Assembly: GCA_964503335.1 (NCBI GenBank)
Contig: CAZCZZ010000044.1
Coordinates: forward strand, 1-34,424
Source of the DNA: CAZCZZ01 sp964503335
Lineage (GTDB): Bacteria > Verrucomicrobiota > Kiritimatiellia > CAIVKH01
Direction of reading: 5' to 3'
DNA length: 34,424 bases
The position numbers were made by a program, and so were the translations under genes. The notes under the pieces were generated by a model. That model did no database searches. It was given only the letters and a program-made list of their open reading frames with translations, and was not told where the DNA came from. Shown piece after piece: positions 1 through 7,511 of this stretch; within the stretch, counting starts at the first letter, position 1, and each line of letters opens with the position of its first letter.

Positions 1-3000
1 GTAAGGTTCGAAACCGTGACCCAGCGGCCGAGGTTGAATGTCATGCCCGCGGGCTCAGATTGGACGCCACGCTGCACGAGCGTGCTTCCGCCGGCGCAGC
101 GATTGGTGCTGCCAACAATCACCACGGGTGATGTCGAAATGCCGCTGTTCAGCCTTCCGAAACCGAGATTCGCCGTGCTCGTGTAGACGCCGGTATCGAT
201 GAAGACCCTGTCACCCGGCTCCAGATTGAAGACATTCAGGACCGACTGCAGTGAATTCAGCGGCGCGGCGGCCGAAGCCACCCAGTTCGTCGCCCCGGCT
301 ACACCCGTGGCGAAGGCATTCCCGTTCGTGACTCCGTCATCAACATAGATGTTCAGCGGCGCGTTGCGAATCGAGAAGAAGTTGGTTGTCTGGCTGGACA
401 CGTTTGTATCGGACAACAGGATGACGCGCCAGTAGCAGGCCGGACTGTCGGCCACAAGCGTGGTGTTCCAGGTAACAGATTCCGACAATCCGCTGATGTT
501 GTTGCTCAGCACGGTCCACGAGGCGCCACCGTTGGTCGTGTAGTCAACACGAACCAGATCACTCGTCGAGATGTTGCCAGCCACCCAATGCAGACGGCTC
601 GTACCCTGCACCCATCCCCCGCCCCCGAGACTGGCCGCAAGCAGCCAGGGATCGGAGCGTCCGCGGCTCGCCTCCGCCGTATTGCCGAAGAGTCCGATGT
701 TAATGCGCGCGCCATTGGCACCCGCTTCATTGGTGTACACGGAGGACTTTGCCCCTGCGTCGATTAGCGGAGACGTTCGAATGTCATTCTGCAAGCCGAT
801 GCAGGCCTTATGGCGGCCCTGCGAGGTCTCCGTCTCTTCATGGAAATCGCCGCCGTCAGGGTCTTCAAAGAGAGGATCGGCATCGAGGCTGCTGCCGTCC
901 CGTCCTGTGAATGCAGTCCAGGCAGAAAGCGTATCTGCATTGCGTCCGACTGATGCAATGGTGGCCACCACGGCATTGCTCTCTACAAATAGGCAGTTGA
1001 AGTCGCTGATCACATTGGTCGTCGTCGCCGCCGATATGGCCTGGGCGCGCTGTCCGGATGCACCGATCACGCTATTGGTCATGGTCACCACGCCGGCCGC
1101 GACACTCAGCCCCGACTCGTTGTTCTTCCACATGACGGAATTCTCGATGGCGACCCCCGAATTGCCACTCACCGAAATACCGCTACCCTCATTGGCCCGG
1201 GCGAGAATACGACGCATAGAAACACCCGATGCGCCCGCAACGGAGATGCCGGACAACCCATTGGAGATTACAGAAATCCCCTCGAATACAAGTCCCGTCG
1301 CGCCTGCCTCTACGCCGATTCCGTTCAATCGACGCAGTACCGTCAAGTTCTTAAGATGCACATGGGCAGCGCTGGAGGCGAATCGCACACCATCAAATAC
1401 GGCACCAAGGGTGGTCGCGCGTATGATGGTGCTGCCCCCGGCGCAAACGTTCGTGCTACCGACAATAAGAACAGGCTCCGCCGCCGTACCGCTGTCCCCC
1501 GAATCGATCGTCACAGAAAGATCAGCAGGGAACAGGCCGGTATCGATCAGGATGATGTCGCCCGGCTCAAGGTCATGCGTCGAGAGCACGGACGAGATAC
1601 TGGCCTTGGGGCTGGCGGGTGCGGTTCCAAGGTTGGCGTCATTGCCTTGCGCCGTGCAGTACATATCGCCTGCGCCAAGCGCATCATTGACGTAGTAAAC
1701 GAATGGACCGTTGCGATAGGTGAAGTTTGTTACCGTCGTTGCACTGAGGACGTTCGTATCGCTCTGGCTAACCACCCGCCAGCGGGCAAACCGGCTCGAC
1801 GGATAGTTTGTGTTGCTCCACAGGTATGATCCCGCTGTGGCGGGAATATTCGTTTGAACCGTCAACCACGAGTTGCCGGAATCCAATGACACTTCGATGC
1901 TCACCAAGGCACCTGTCGGGAAGTTCCCCGAGGTCCAATACACATAGTCCGTCGAGCCCGTCGCCGCATTCAGTGTGCCACCGTCCGTGAACGACAGGAC
2001 CTGCAGCCACGCGTTCGTGCGACTCTTGCTCGCCTCCACCGTGTCACCGTAGTTGCCGATATTGATACGACCACCGTTCGGCGAAGGCTCATTGGTGAAT
2101 GAGGCTGAAGGTGCGCCAAGGTCGATGCACGGACTGTGCTCGGCATACGTGGAAAACGTTCCGTTGCTATAGGTGCCGACCACGCTGCGAGGATGGAATA
2201 ATCCAGCAGATGGATTCGCGAGCAGGGGATCCAGGACCGTACTGTTCAAAAAGATGCCGAGTCCTTCCTGCAGCTCATTCAGGGTCGGATACCCGAGAGC
2301 GGTCTTCCAGAATATATTGTAATCGCCCGAAGACGGGTAATTGATGGAGAACGCCGTGCCCCCCACAATGATGCTGTTGCTCAGCGCTACGCCGGGCGAA
2401 ATGCTGAACGCCGTGTCATTGCTCCAAGCCACGAAATTCTCAAAGGACGCACCCACCCCGGCAGAATCGACCTGGGCCCCGATCGCATTGTTTGCGGCGA
2501 CACAGCGAATGAACCGGTTGCTGGGCGACGTGGAATAGAACCCGCGGCTGTTCCCGAACGATCGCACATCGAAGACCTCGACATCGATGCTTGCCGAGCC
2601 GATGTTGATCCCGAAACGACCATCGCGAACTTCCATGTTCCGAATCTCCACGAAGCGGGAGCCGTTCAGCACCAGCACATCGGAACTCACAAGATTGCGG
2701 TCCAAAACCGTGATGCCTGTAAAGATGTTCGTGCTTCCCTGGATGGTCATGTGCGCATGGGCTGAGCCCGAATCCGTGGGAGGAACGGTAGTCGTCTCGT
2801 TGGAGTAGACGCCGGTGTCAACGTACACAATGTCGCCCGGACCCAGTACGTGTGCGGTAAAGAGCGCTTGCAGGGTCAGCATCGGCGACCCCGGAGTCAA
2901 CCCCGTGTTGGTCGTACTGCCCGCGGCCGTGCAGTAGGTGTCGCCTGCTGTTGATGCGTCGTTTACGTAGTACGGCGGTCGCGCGCCGTTGATCGCCAAC

Positions 3001-4238
3001 CTTTTGGCGCCGACAGCAAACGTATTGGAGTCCGTGGCGCTGACCACCCGCCAACTCGCGACGATGCTGCCCAGACCCGTGACATTCCAGTTCACCTGGC
3101 GGTTGGTCACCGGCACGTTATTCGATATGGAGGTCCAGCTCGAAGACCCGTTGGTCGAGTACTGAACGTTGACCAGCGAACCGTTAGTGAACGCGCCATA
3201 CCGCCAGCGCAGGATGTTGGTTGCACCGGAAAGCAGGCCGCCGTCATTGTAGGACAGGGCGAGCAGCCACCGATTCGTCCGACTGCGAGCCGCCAGTGCC
3301 GTATTGCCATAGGTCCCCACGTTGACGTTTGAACCGTTGGGCGCCGTTTCGTTCGTGAACACGGCCACGGGATCACCAAAGTCGATGGCCGGACTGTGGT
3401 TCGTGTACGTCACAAAGGTGCCGTTCGAGTAGGTTCCCACGACGCTTCGGAGATGAAGGTTTGTCGCCGAGGCATTGACAAAGAGCGGGTCCATCACCGT
3501 CGAGTTGAAGAAAGATCCCCTGTCCGCCTGCATTTCGCTGAGCAGTCCCCATGAGAATCCAAGATCGGTATCCCAGAAGATATTGTAGTCGCCAGCCGTC
3601 GGCTTGTTCTGCCGGAACGCCGTGCCACCCACGATGATACTATTACTGATCGTTACACGCTCGAAGTTGTCGATCGCAAACGAGTTGTTCCAGAAGATCG
3701 ACTGATCCCAACTCGTGTTCGTGGCGCTCGGTGCGTTCCATGTGCCAATCGTTGTGTTGAGGACAGCGCACCGTCGCAGCATGACGTTCGGCGTCCCGTT
3801 GATGTAGAATCCTACCTGGTTGCAGTCCGAAATCCTGACACTCTCATAATCCAGGTTTCCGCCGCCTGTGCTGATGATGCCGAAGTTCGCCGTTTTGATG
3901 GCCAGGTTGCGGAATCGAAGGTACGACGCACTGGTCAGGACGAACCCGTTCGCTCCGGTGTTCGCACGGTCGATGATCGTTCCGCCGTCCGTCGTGCTTC
4001 CCTGGAATGTCACGTAGCCTGACGACGAGCCCGAATCGTCCGAGCCGATGCTGATCGTATAGTTCGTGTAGGACCCGGTGTCGATGTACACGACGTCGTT
4101 AGGCTCCAGATCCTTCGTCGAAATAAGCGTCGCGATGGAGAGAAGTGGCGACGAGGCCGACGTGCCCGTGTTGGTGTCGTTTCCCGGCGCCGAACAATAA
4201 ACATCACCGTTCGTGACAGTATCGTTCACGTAGTAATC
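1..4238 (-). repeat. Four tandem protein-coding modules inside the beta-helix gene
   Basis: The second tyrosine (or its equivalent) of the header motif is encoded at 4232, 2969, 1694 and 347. The module lengths are therefore 421, 425 and 449 residues, and the fourth is incomplete. Shared words recur in the same order in each module: the header, the DTG motif, NSIIVGGTAF in modules 1 and 2, GDYNIFW in modules 1 and 2, VGTYSNGTF in modules 1 and 2, SRTN plus a Trp in modules 1-3, and WRVVS in modules 1-3. Modules 1 and 2 look closest to each other, while 3 and 4 have diverged. This is degenerate protein-level repetition, not near-identical DNA. Confidence 0.8.
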
Positions 4239-4331
4239 CGCAGACCAGGACGCCAGCGGAATGAACGCCAGAACGCTCACGGTCATGCTCCGGGTGATGG
4301 ATAGCAAAAGGGATGAAGATTCTCGTTTCAT
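1..4331 (-). CDS. Secreted modular right-handed beta-helix protein, C-terminally cut by window edge
   Basis: The frame is open from the ATG at 4331 to the left edge, giving at least 1443 residues with no stop seen. Residues 1-31 form a signal peptide with a hydrophobic core and a likely cleavage after SWSA, so the protein is exported. The mature part is four successive modules whose headers begin near 4235, 2972, 1697 and 350. Each header carries a YYVND-like strand, then a Gly/Asn/Thr-rich stretch, then an LxPGD(I/V)(V/I)(Y/F)(I/V)DTG motif, as in DUF1565-type beta-helix entrances. Short beta-helix rungs follow, then a segment with SPAID, FTNE, PNG and NIGxYGNT words resembling the choice-of-anchor Q domain, and then a Trp/Thr-rich Ig/Fn3-like segment ending WRVVSxSDTN. 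No catalytic motif was recognised. It could be an adhesin, an S-layer-like protein or a polysaccharide-binding protein. No good Shine-Dalgarno sequence precedes the ATG. The C-terminal sorting signal, if any, lies outside the window. Confidence 0.85.
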   Translation of the reverse strand, partial: MKRESSSLLLSITRSMTVSVLAFIPLASWSADYYVNDTVTNGDVYCSAPGNDTNTGTSASSPLLSIATLISTKDLEPNDVVYIDTGSYTNYTISIGSDDSGSSSGYVTFQGSTTDGGTIIDRANTGANGFVLTSASYLRFRNLAIKTANFGIISTGGGNLDYESVRISDCNQVGFYINGTPNVMLRRCAVLNTTIGTWNAPSATNTSWDQSIFWNNSFAIDNFERVTISNSIIVGGTAFRQNKPTAGDYNIFWDTDLGFSWGLLSEMQADRGSFFNSTVMDPLFVNASATNLHLRSVVGTYSNGTFVTYTNHSPAIDFGDPVAVFTNETAPNGSNVNVGTYGNTALAARSRTNRWLLALSYNDGGLLSGATNILRWRYGAFTNGSLVNVQYSTNGSSSWTSISNNVPVTNRQVNWNVTGLGSIVASWRVVSATDSNTFAVGAKRLAINGARPPYYVNDASTAGDTYCTAAGSTTNTGLTPGSPMLTLQALFTAHVLGPGDIVYVDTGVYSNETTTVPPTDSGSAHAHMTIQGSTNIFTGITVLDRNLVSSDVLVLNGSRFVEIRNMEVRDGRFGINIGSASIDVEVFDVRSFGNSRGFYSTSPSNRFIRCVAANNAIGAQVDSAGVGASFENFVAWSNDTAFSISPGVALSNSIIVGGTAFSINYPSSGDYNIFWKTALGYPTLNELQEGLGIFLNSTVLDPLLANPSAGLFHPRSVVGTYSNGTFSTYAEHSPCIDLGAPSASFTNEPSPNGGRINIGNYGDTVEASKSRTNAWLQVLSFTDGGTLNAATGSTDYVYWTSGNFPTGALVSIEVSLDSGNSWLTVQTNIPATAGSYLWSNTNYPSSRFARWRVVSQSDTNVLSATTVTNFTYRNGPFVYYVNDALGAGDMYCTAQGNDANLGTAPASPKASISSVLSTHDLEPGDIILIDTGLFPADLSVTIDSGDSGTAAEPVLIVGSTNVCAGGSTIIRATTLGAVFDGVRFASSAAHVHLKNLTVLRRLNGIGVEAGATGLVFEGISVISNGLSGISVAGASGVSMRRILARANEGSGISVSGNSGVAIENSVMWKNNESGLSVAAGVVTMTNSVIGASGQRAQAISAATTTNVISDFNCLFVESNAVVATIASVGRNADTLSAWTAFTGRDGSSLDADPLFEDPDGGDFHEETETSQGRHKACIGLQNDIRTSPLIDAGAKSSVYTNEAGANGARINIGLFGNTAEASRGRSDPWLLAASLGGGGWVQGTSRLHWVAGNISTSDLVRVDYTTNGGASWTVLSNNISGLSESVTWNTTLVADSPACYWRVILLSDTNVSSQTTNFFSIRNAPLNIYVDDGVTNGNAFATGVAGATNWVASAAAPLNSLQSVLNVFNLEPGDRVFIDTGVYTSTANLGFGRLNSGISTSPVVIVGSTNRCAGGSTLVQRGVQSEPAGMTFNLGRWVTVSNL

Positions 4332-4432
4332 AGAAATGCAAAGCGCAGAATGCCGGCGCGGCGATGGTACACGTTCTCCTTGCCCCCAAAAGATGCACAG
4401 ATTCGGCATTCGCTTAACCCCGTGAACCTGAA

Positions 4433-4457
4433 TAAAAAGCCTTCTACAACAAGAAGA
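4433..4457 (-). terminator. Possible weak intrinsic terminator after the 4534-5688 gene
   Basis: Read on the minus strand, a five-base-pair stem (CTTCT/AGAAG, one arm at 4441-4445 and the other at 4452-4456, six-base loop) is followed within two bases by five T residues (4434-4438). It lies about 77 bases past the stop of the glycosyltransferase and about 100 bases before the beta-helix gene. The stem is short and A/T-rich, so the call is tentative. If real, the beta-helix gene needs its own promoter in 4332-4433, where I see no convincing consensus. Confidence 0.35.
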
Positions 4458-4533
4458 TACCTTCGGTTACCAATACCTGTAAAGGACATCCCATAGAACG
4501 GGGCGGGAATGGCAAGACGGGTGTAGTGGCTCC

Positions 4534-5688
4534 CTACGAAGCAGATACGACAGGAGAGCGCTGCCAGCGGGCTTCGAATCGGCCCGATAAAGCGTCGCCC
4601 CATGCAAGTAACGTCGTAAAATTCATGGATACAAACGCACGTGCGATACCGGCAAGACGTCCAGGAAGACCGCTACGGGCACTGCGCCGTGATCCTGCCA
4701 GCGCTGCAAGGTAGACAGCGGCCTGACCATATGCCACGGACTCAGCCCACCGCCAATCGGGTGCAAGCCAGAGACTGGACACCAGCAGTCCCAATAGAAG
4801 GAACGGAGAAAAGAGCCTCGACACCTTGTGCGAGACGAATTGAAACCAGATGGGGTTTCGCCAAGGAAGGAGATAGCCGGGGAAAAGGCGGATAAGCTGG
4901 ATGTTGCCCGCGATCGTTCGCCTCTTACGCACAGACTCGGTCGAGATGTCGCTGCTGACTTGATCGAACGCGGCCGCGCGCTCATCAAACACGCAACGCC
5001 ATCCCTGCATGACAGCCTGCATGGGGATGGCTACGTCATCCAGCAGCGTGCTGGATGGAATGGGTCTGACGAGCGATCTTCGAATCGCATACAGCGCTCC
5101 GGTTGCACCCGGCACCGAACCCGCGGCGGACTCGCTCTTCCGGATCCACTTCTCGTATCGCCAATACGCCCCCACCCCGCCTGCCCCGACGCGATCCACC
5201 GGCTCCTCCAGATGCAGTTCGCCGGAAACCACCCCGACCTTCTCGTCGGCAAAGTTCTCCAATAGTCTCGCAATCGCCTCACGATCCAATCGTTGACGGA
5301 CGTCGCAGAAGACCAGGATCTCGGAACGGCACAGGGCGATGAGATCGTTGAGCACGGACGCCTTCCCGCGACGCGCGGGAAAATCGACCAGACGCACCTT
5401 GCTATCAAGCCCGCGCCTGATTTGCTCCATGGAACCATCCGTCGAGCCATCGGATCCCACCAGGATCTCGTCGATGGTGCTGTACGCCGCCGCATCGCGA
5501 AAAGCCTTCAGCTTGCGTGCAAGAGCCTCGCCCTCGTTGTAGGAGGACATCAGCACCGTGGCAGTCCCGGTGAACGTGCCGCGGCGCACGGGCTTCGTCC
5601 TGAGTCGGGCCCACAGGGCGATCAGGCAGGGATAGCCGACATAGATGTAGATCAAGCCGAGCAGCGAGAACCAGAATAGGGTCTTCAT
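4534..5688 (-). CDS. Membrane GT2 family glycosyltransferase
   Basis: This 384-residue protein has an N-terminal membrane segment (about residues 4-26), a cytoplasmic GT-A domain and C-terminal membrane segments (about 293-310 and 318-333). Visible catalytic landmarks are SSYNEGE (48-54), GSDGSTDGS (78-86), a CDVRQ metal-binding equivalent (128-132), TGALYAIRR (196-204), the acceptor-site DDV (217-219) and KRRTIAGN (255-262). This order is typical of processive or semi-processive GT2 enzymes related to cellulose-synthase-like and hyaluronan-synthase-like transferases. Here the last motif is RRTIAGN followed by QLIRL rather than a classical QxxRW. It probably transfers nucleotide-activated sugars at the inner membrane; donor and acceptor are unknown. 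A good GGGTGAG ribosome site precedes the ATG. It starts 21 bases after the preceding GT2 gene ends and is likely cotranscribed with it. Confidence 0.88.
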   Translation of the reverse strand: MKTLFWFSLLGLIYIYVGYPCLIALWARLRTKPVRRGTFTGTATVLMSSYNEGEALARKLKAFRDAAAYSTIDEILVGSDGSTDGSMEQIRRGLDSKVRLVDFPARRGKASVLNDLIALCRSEILVFCDVRQRLDREAIARLLENFADEKVGVVSGELHLEEPVDRVGAGGVGAYWRYEKWIRKSESAAGSVPGATGALYAIRRSLVRPIPSSTLLDDVAIPMQAVMQGWRCVFDERAAAFDQVSSDISTESVRKRRTIAGNIQLIRLFPGYLLPWRNPIWFQFVSHKVSRLFSPFLLLGLLVSSLWLAPDWRWAESVAYGQAAVYLAALAGSRRSARSGLPGRLAGIARAFVSMNFTTLLAWGDALSGRFEARWQRSPVVSAS

Positions 5689-5709
5689 GCACTCACCCGG
5701 AAGATCACT

Positions 5710-6420
5710 TCACTCCAGCGGAGTAGTTCTCCCGTGCCGGAGGATCTTCGTGCCCTTCGCGAACAGCCGGACAAAGAACGGCGACTCGTCGACGAACTTG
5801 TCGACCAAGACCTTGTTGTAATAGGCGAAATCACACTTCTCGCTCATGCGAAGCCACAGTTCGTAGTCGTCGAAGTAGTAGTCAGGGTTCCAGCCGCCCA
5901 CTTCCTCGATCAGCGACTTCTCGTGGACCATGCAGTCCGTGTCGATAAAGTTGTACTTCTTGAGCTTTTCGCGCGAGTACCCATGCAGCCATCGCTGGAA
6001 CGGGTTGCCCCAGATCCGCTTGCCTGACTTCTTGTCGAGGTACTGGCAACGGCAATAGGCAGCGCGGGCCTTCGGAACGGACTTGATGAAGGCCATCATC
6101 GAAGAGAGGAAGTTCGGGTGATACACGTCATCGTCATCCAGATAGGCGATGTAGGGCGCCGTGGACATCTTGAAGATGGCGTGGTTCTTCGCAATGGAAC
6201 CGTGACTGCGGGGCGGCGACTTCACCGGGAGATTGTAGAACTTCAAGCGGGCATCGCCGAAACTCCTCACAACGGCTTCTGTGTGATCCGGCGTACAGTC
6301 CCCCACCACACACATTTCCCACGCAGTGAAGTCCTGTGCCCGGACAGATTCAATCGCCTTGCGCACAATCTCCGCGCGATTGTAGGTGCTGGTTACGATG
6401 CTGACTTCGGGATTACTCAT
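5710..6420 (-). CDS. GT2 family glycosyltransferase (soluble GT-A)
   Basis: The protein is 236 residues from the ATG at 6420; a GTG nine bases upstream is an alternative start. It opens with the GT2 nucleotide-binding strand VSIVTSTYNR (6-15). A GDCTPD segment (40-45) stands in for the usual DDGSxD, and the metal-binding LDDDDVYHP is at 94-102. DTDCMVHEKS (160-169) and FDDYELWLR (183-191) complete the acceptor and catalytic-base region seen in WcaA/SpsA-like enzymes. There are no membrane segments, so it is cytoplasmic or peripheral. It sits between a palindromic intergenic element upstream and a membrane GT2 downstream. The family is secure. The sugar specificity cannot be read from sequence. 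Confidence 0.88.
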   Translation of the reverse strand: MSNPEVSIVTSTYNRAEIVRKAIESVRAQDFTAWEMCVVGDCTPDHTEAVVRSFGDARLKFYNLPVKSPPRSHGSIAKNHAIFKMSTAPYIAYLDDDDVYHPNFLSSMMAFIKSVPKARAAYCRCQYLDKKSGKRIWGNPFQRWLHGYSREKLKKYNFIDTDCMVHEKSLIEEVGGWNPDYYFDDYELWLRMSEKCDFAYYNKVLVDKFVDESPFFVRLFAKGTKILRHGRTTPLE

Positions 6421-6463
6421 GTCGCCCACTTACAACCATGGATGAATACGGATCGGAAGATAT

Positions 6464-6650
6464 TGCCCACGAAACACACGGAAAGAGGAAGAAGTTGTGG
6501 CCCACGGAGGTCACGGATGCGGAGGATGTTCAGAAAAGGAAAAAGAGAAAGCTCTGCTCTGTCGGCTATCCTCGTCATCCGCGCCCTCCGTGGGCAAACA
6601 ACTTCTCTGCGGTCTCCGACGTCCGTGTAGTCCGTGTGTTCCGTGGGCAT
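6464..6650. repeat. 187-bp imperfect palindromic intergenic element
   Basis: The outer arms 6464-6482 and 6632-6650 match as an inverted repeat at 17 of 19 bases. An inner pair, around 6490-6516 and 6575-6605, shares AGAAGTTGT, GCCCACGGAGG and CGGATG in inverted order. The arms are built from recurring CACGGA units. The element fills the gap between two glycosyltransferase genes and carries no credible gene. On transcription it could fold into a long stem. It resembles the palindromic CACGGA-rich intergenic repeats often met in environmental bacterial genomes (from memory, not searched). No target-site duplication was identified. Confidence 0.7.
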
Positions 6651-6665
6651 ACGATCATTCTTCCA

Positions 6666-7388
6666 TCAGGAAGCCGCAGGCTGGATAGCCTTCAGCTGGC
6701 GACGCAACTCAAATGCCTTGCCGCCGAAATTGGAGAGTTTCACCGTGGGCTCGCCGCCATAGCGCTCCCGGAAATGAATCTGCACATAACCCGTGCGTAC
6801 GGAATGATCCTTCCGCAGGAGGACCGAGAGCGCAACGTTGGCGAGAAAGAAATCGGGTCCGATTCTATGGATATGTTTCGCCACGACGTCCGTCCGCATA
6901 AGGCGGTACGGCACATTCGCGTCACGGCACATCGCGCCGGTTACGGCGAAAAGGAAATAGCGGAGAACGAAGCTCGCAAGGATTCGACGGAACCCGTCGT
7001 CACGCCGCGTGCGCACGCCATAGATCACATCGTGTTTCTCGCGCATACGCCACAGGCGGAAGAAAAACTGGGGATCACACTGTCCGTCGGAATCGAGCTG
7101 GAAGATCCAGGGAATGCCGCGCTCGATCGCCATGCGGTAGCCAGCGAGGCACGTCTGGCCATGTCCCCTGTTGGTATGCGATACGACTTCGAACCTCGGG
7201 CCAAGTTGCTCGCGGAGCCGGTTCAGGATCTTTAAGGAGCCGTCCTTGGAACCGTCATCGATGGCAAGAAAGACGAAGTTCTCAGTCCAGTCGCTGACCT
7301 CCTGGAACCACTCAGTCACGACCTTACGAACAGAAGCCTGTTCGTTGTACACCGGCATGACTAGAAGGATTTCAGGAGTCCCGTCCAT
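6666..7388 (-). CDS. GT2 glycosyltransferase resembling polyprenyl-phosphate sugar synthases (DPM1-like)
   Basis: From the ATG at 7388, preceded by AGGTGG at eight bases, the protein is 240 residues. The upstream TTG extension is less likely. LLVMPVYNEQ (8-17), AIDDGSKDGS (42-51), RGHGQTCLAGY (74-84) and QLDSDGQCDP (97-106) follow the dolichyl/undecaprenyl-phosphate mannose or glucose synthase pattern. The segment RDANVPYRLMR (155-165) corresponds to the family's D-x-x-x-x-Y/F-R-L motif. No long C-terminal membrane anchor is present, although 137-153 is hydrophobic. Such enzymes charge a polyprenyl phosphate with one sugar, which then serves GT-C transferases on the far side of the membrane. 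A GT-C-like gene stands divergently next door. Donor sugar unknown. Confidence 0.85.
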   Translation of the reverse strand: MDGTPEILLVMPVYNEQASVRKVVTEWFQEVSDWTENFVFLAIDDGSKDGSLKILNRLREQLGPRFEVVSHTNRGHGQTCLAGYRMAIERGIPWIFQLDSDGQCDPQFFFRLWRMREKHDVIYGVRTRRDDGFRRILASFVLRYFLFAVTGAMCRDANVPYRLMRTDVVAKHIHRIGPDFFLANVALSVLLRKDHSVRTGYVQIHFRERYGGEPTVKLSNFGGKAFELRRQLKAIQPAAS

Positions 7389-7511
7389 GAATAGCACCAC
7401 CTGCCGACGAGCATACGCGAAAGCCGAAGCCTTGGGCAACAATCCCGTTCATGCCGAAGGGCCAACAGGATGCAAGTGACACGTCGTCGCCGGGACCGCT
7501 AAGATGGTTGT
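7389..7511. promoter_or_regulatory. Divergent intergenic region between minus-strand GT2 and plus-strand GT-C-like gene
   Basis: These 123 bases separate two gene starts that face away from each other, so promoters for both directions are expected here. The minus-strand gene's ribosome site (AGGTGG) can be seen. I find no convincing sigma-70 -35/-10 pair or operator palindrome, so this is a positional inference only. Confidence 0.4.

Noticed and set aside
571..1695. A 374-codon plus-strand open frame
   Set aside because: It lies antisense to the beta-helix gene, whose frame is continuous and has repeated conserved modules. The plus-strand translation has no recognisable domain.
6438..7235. 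A 265-codon plus-strand open frame
   Set aside because: It crosses the palindromic element and then runs antisense to the DPM1-like GT2 gene.
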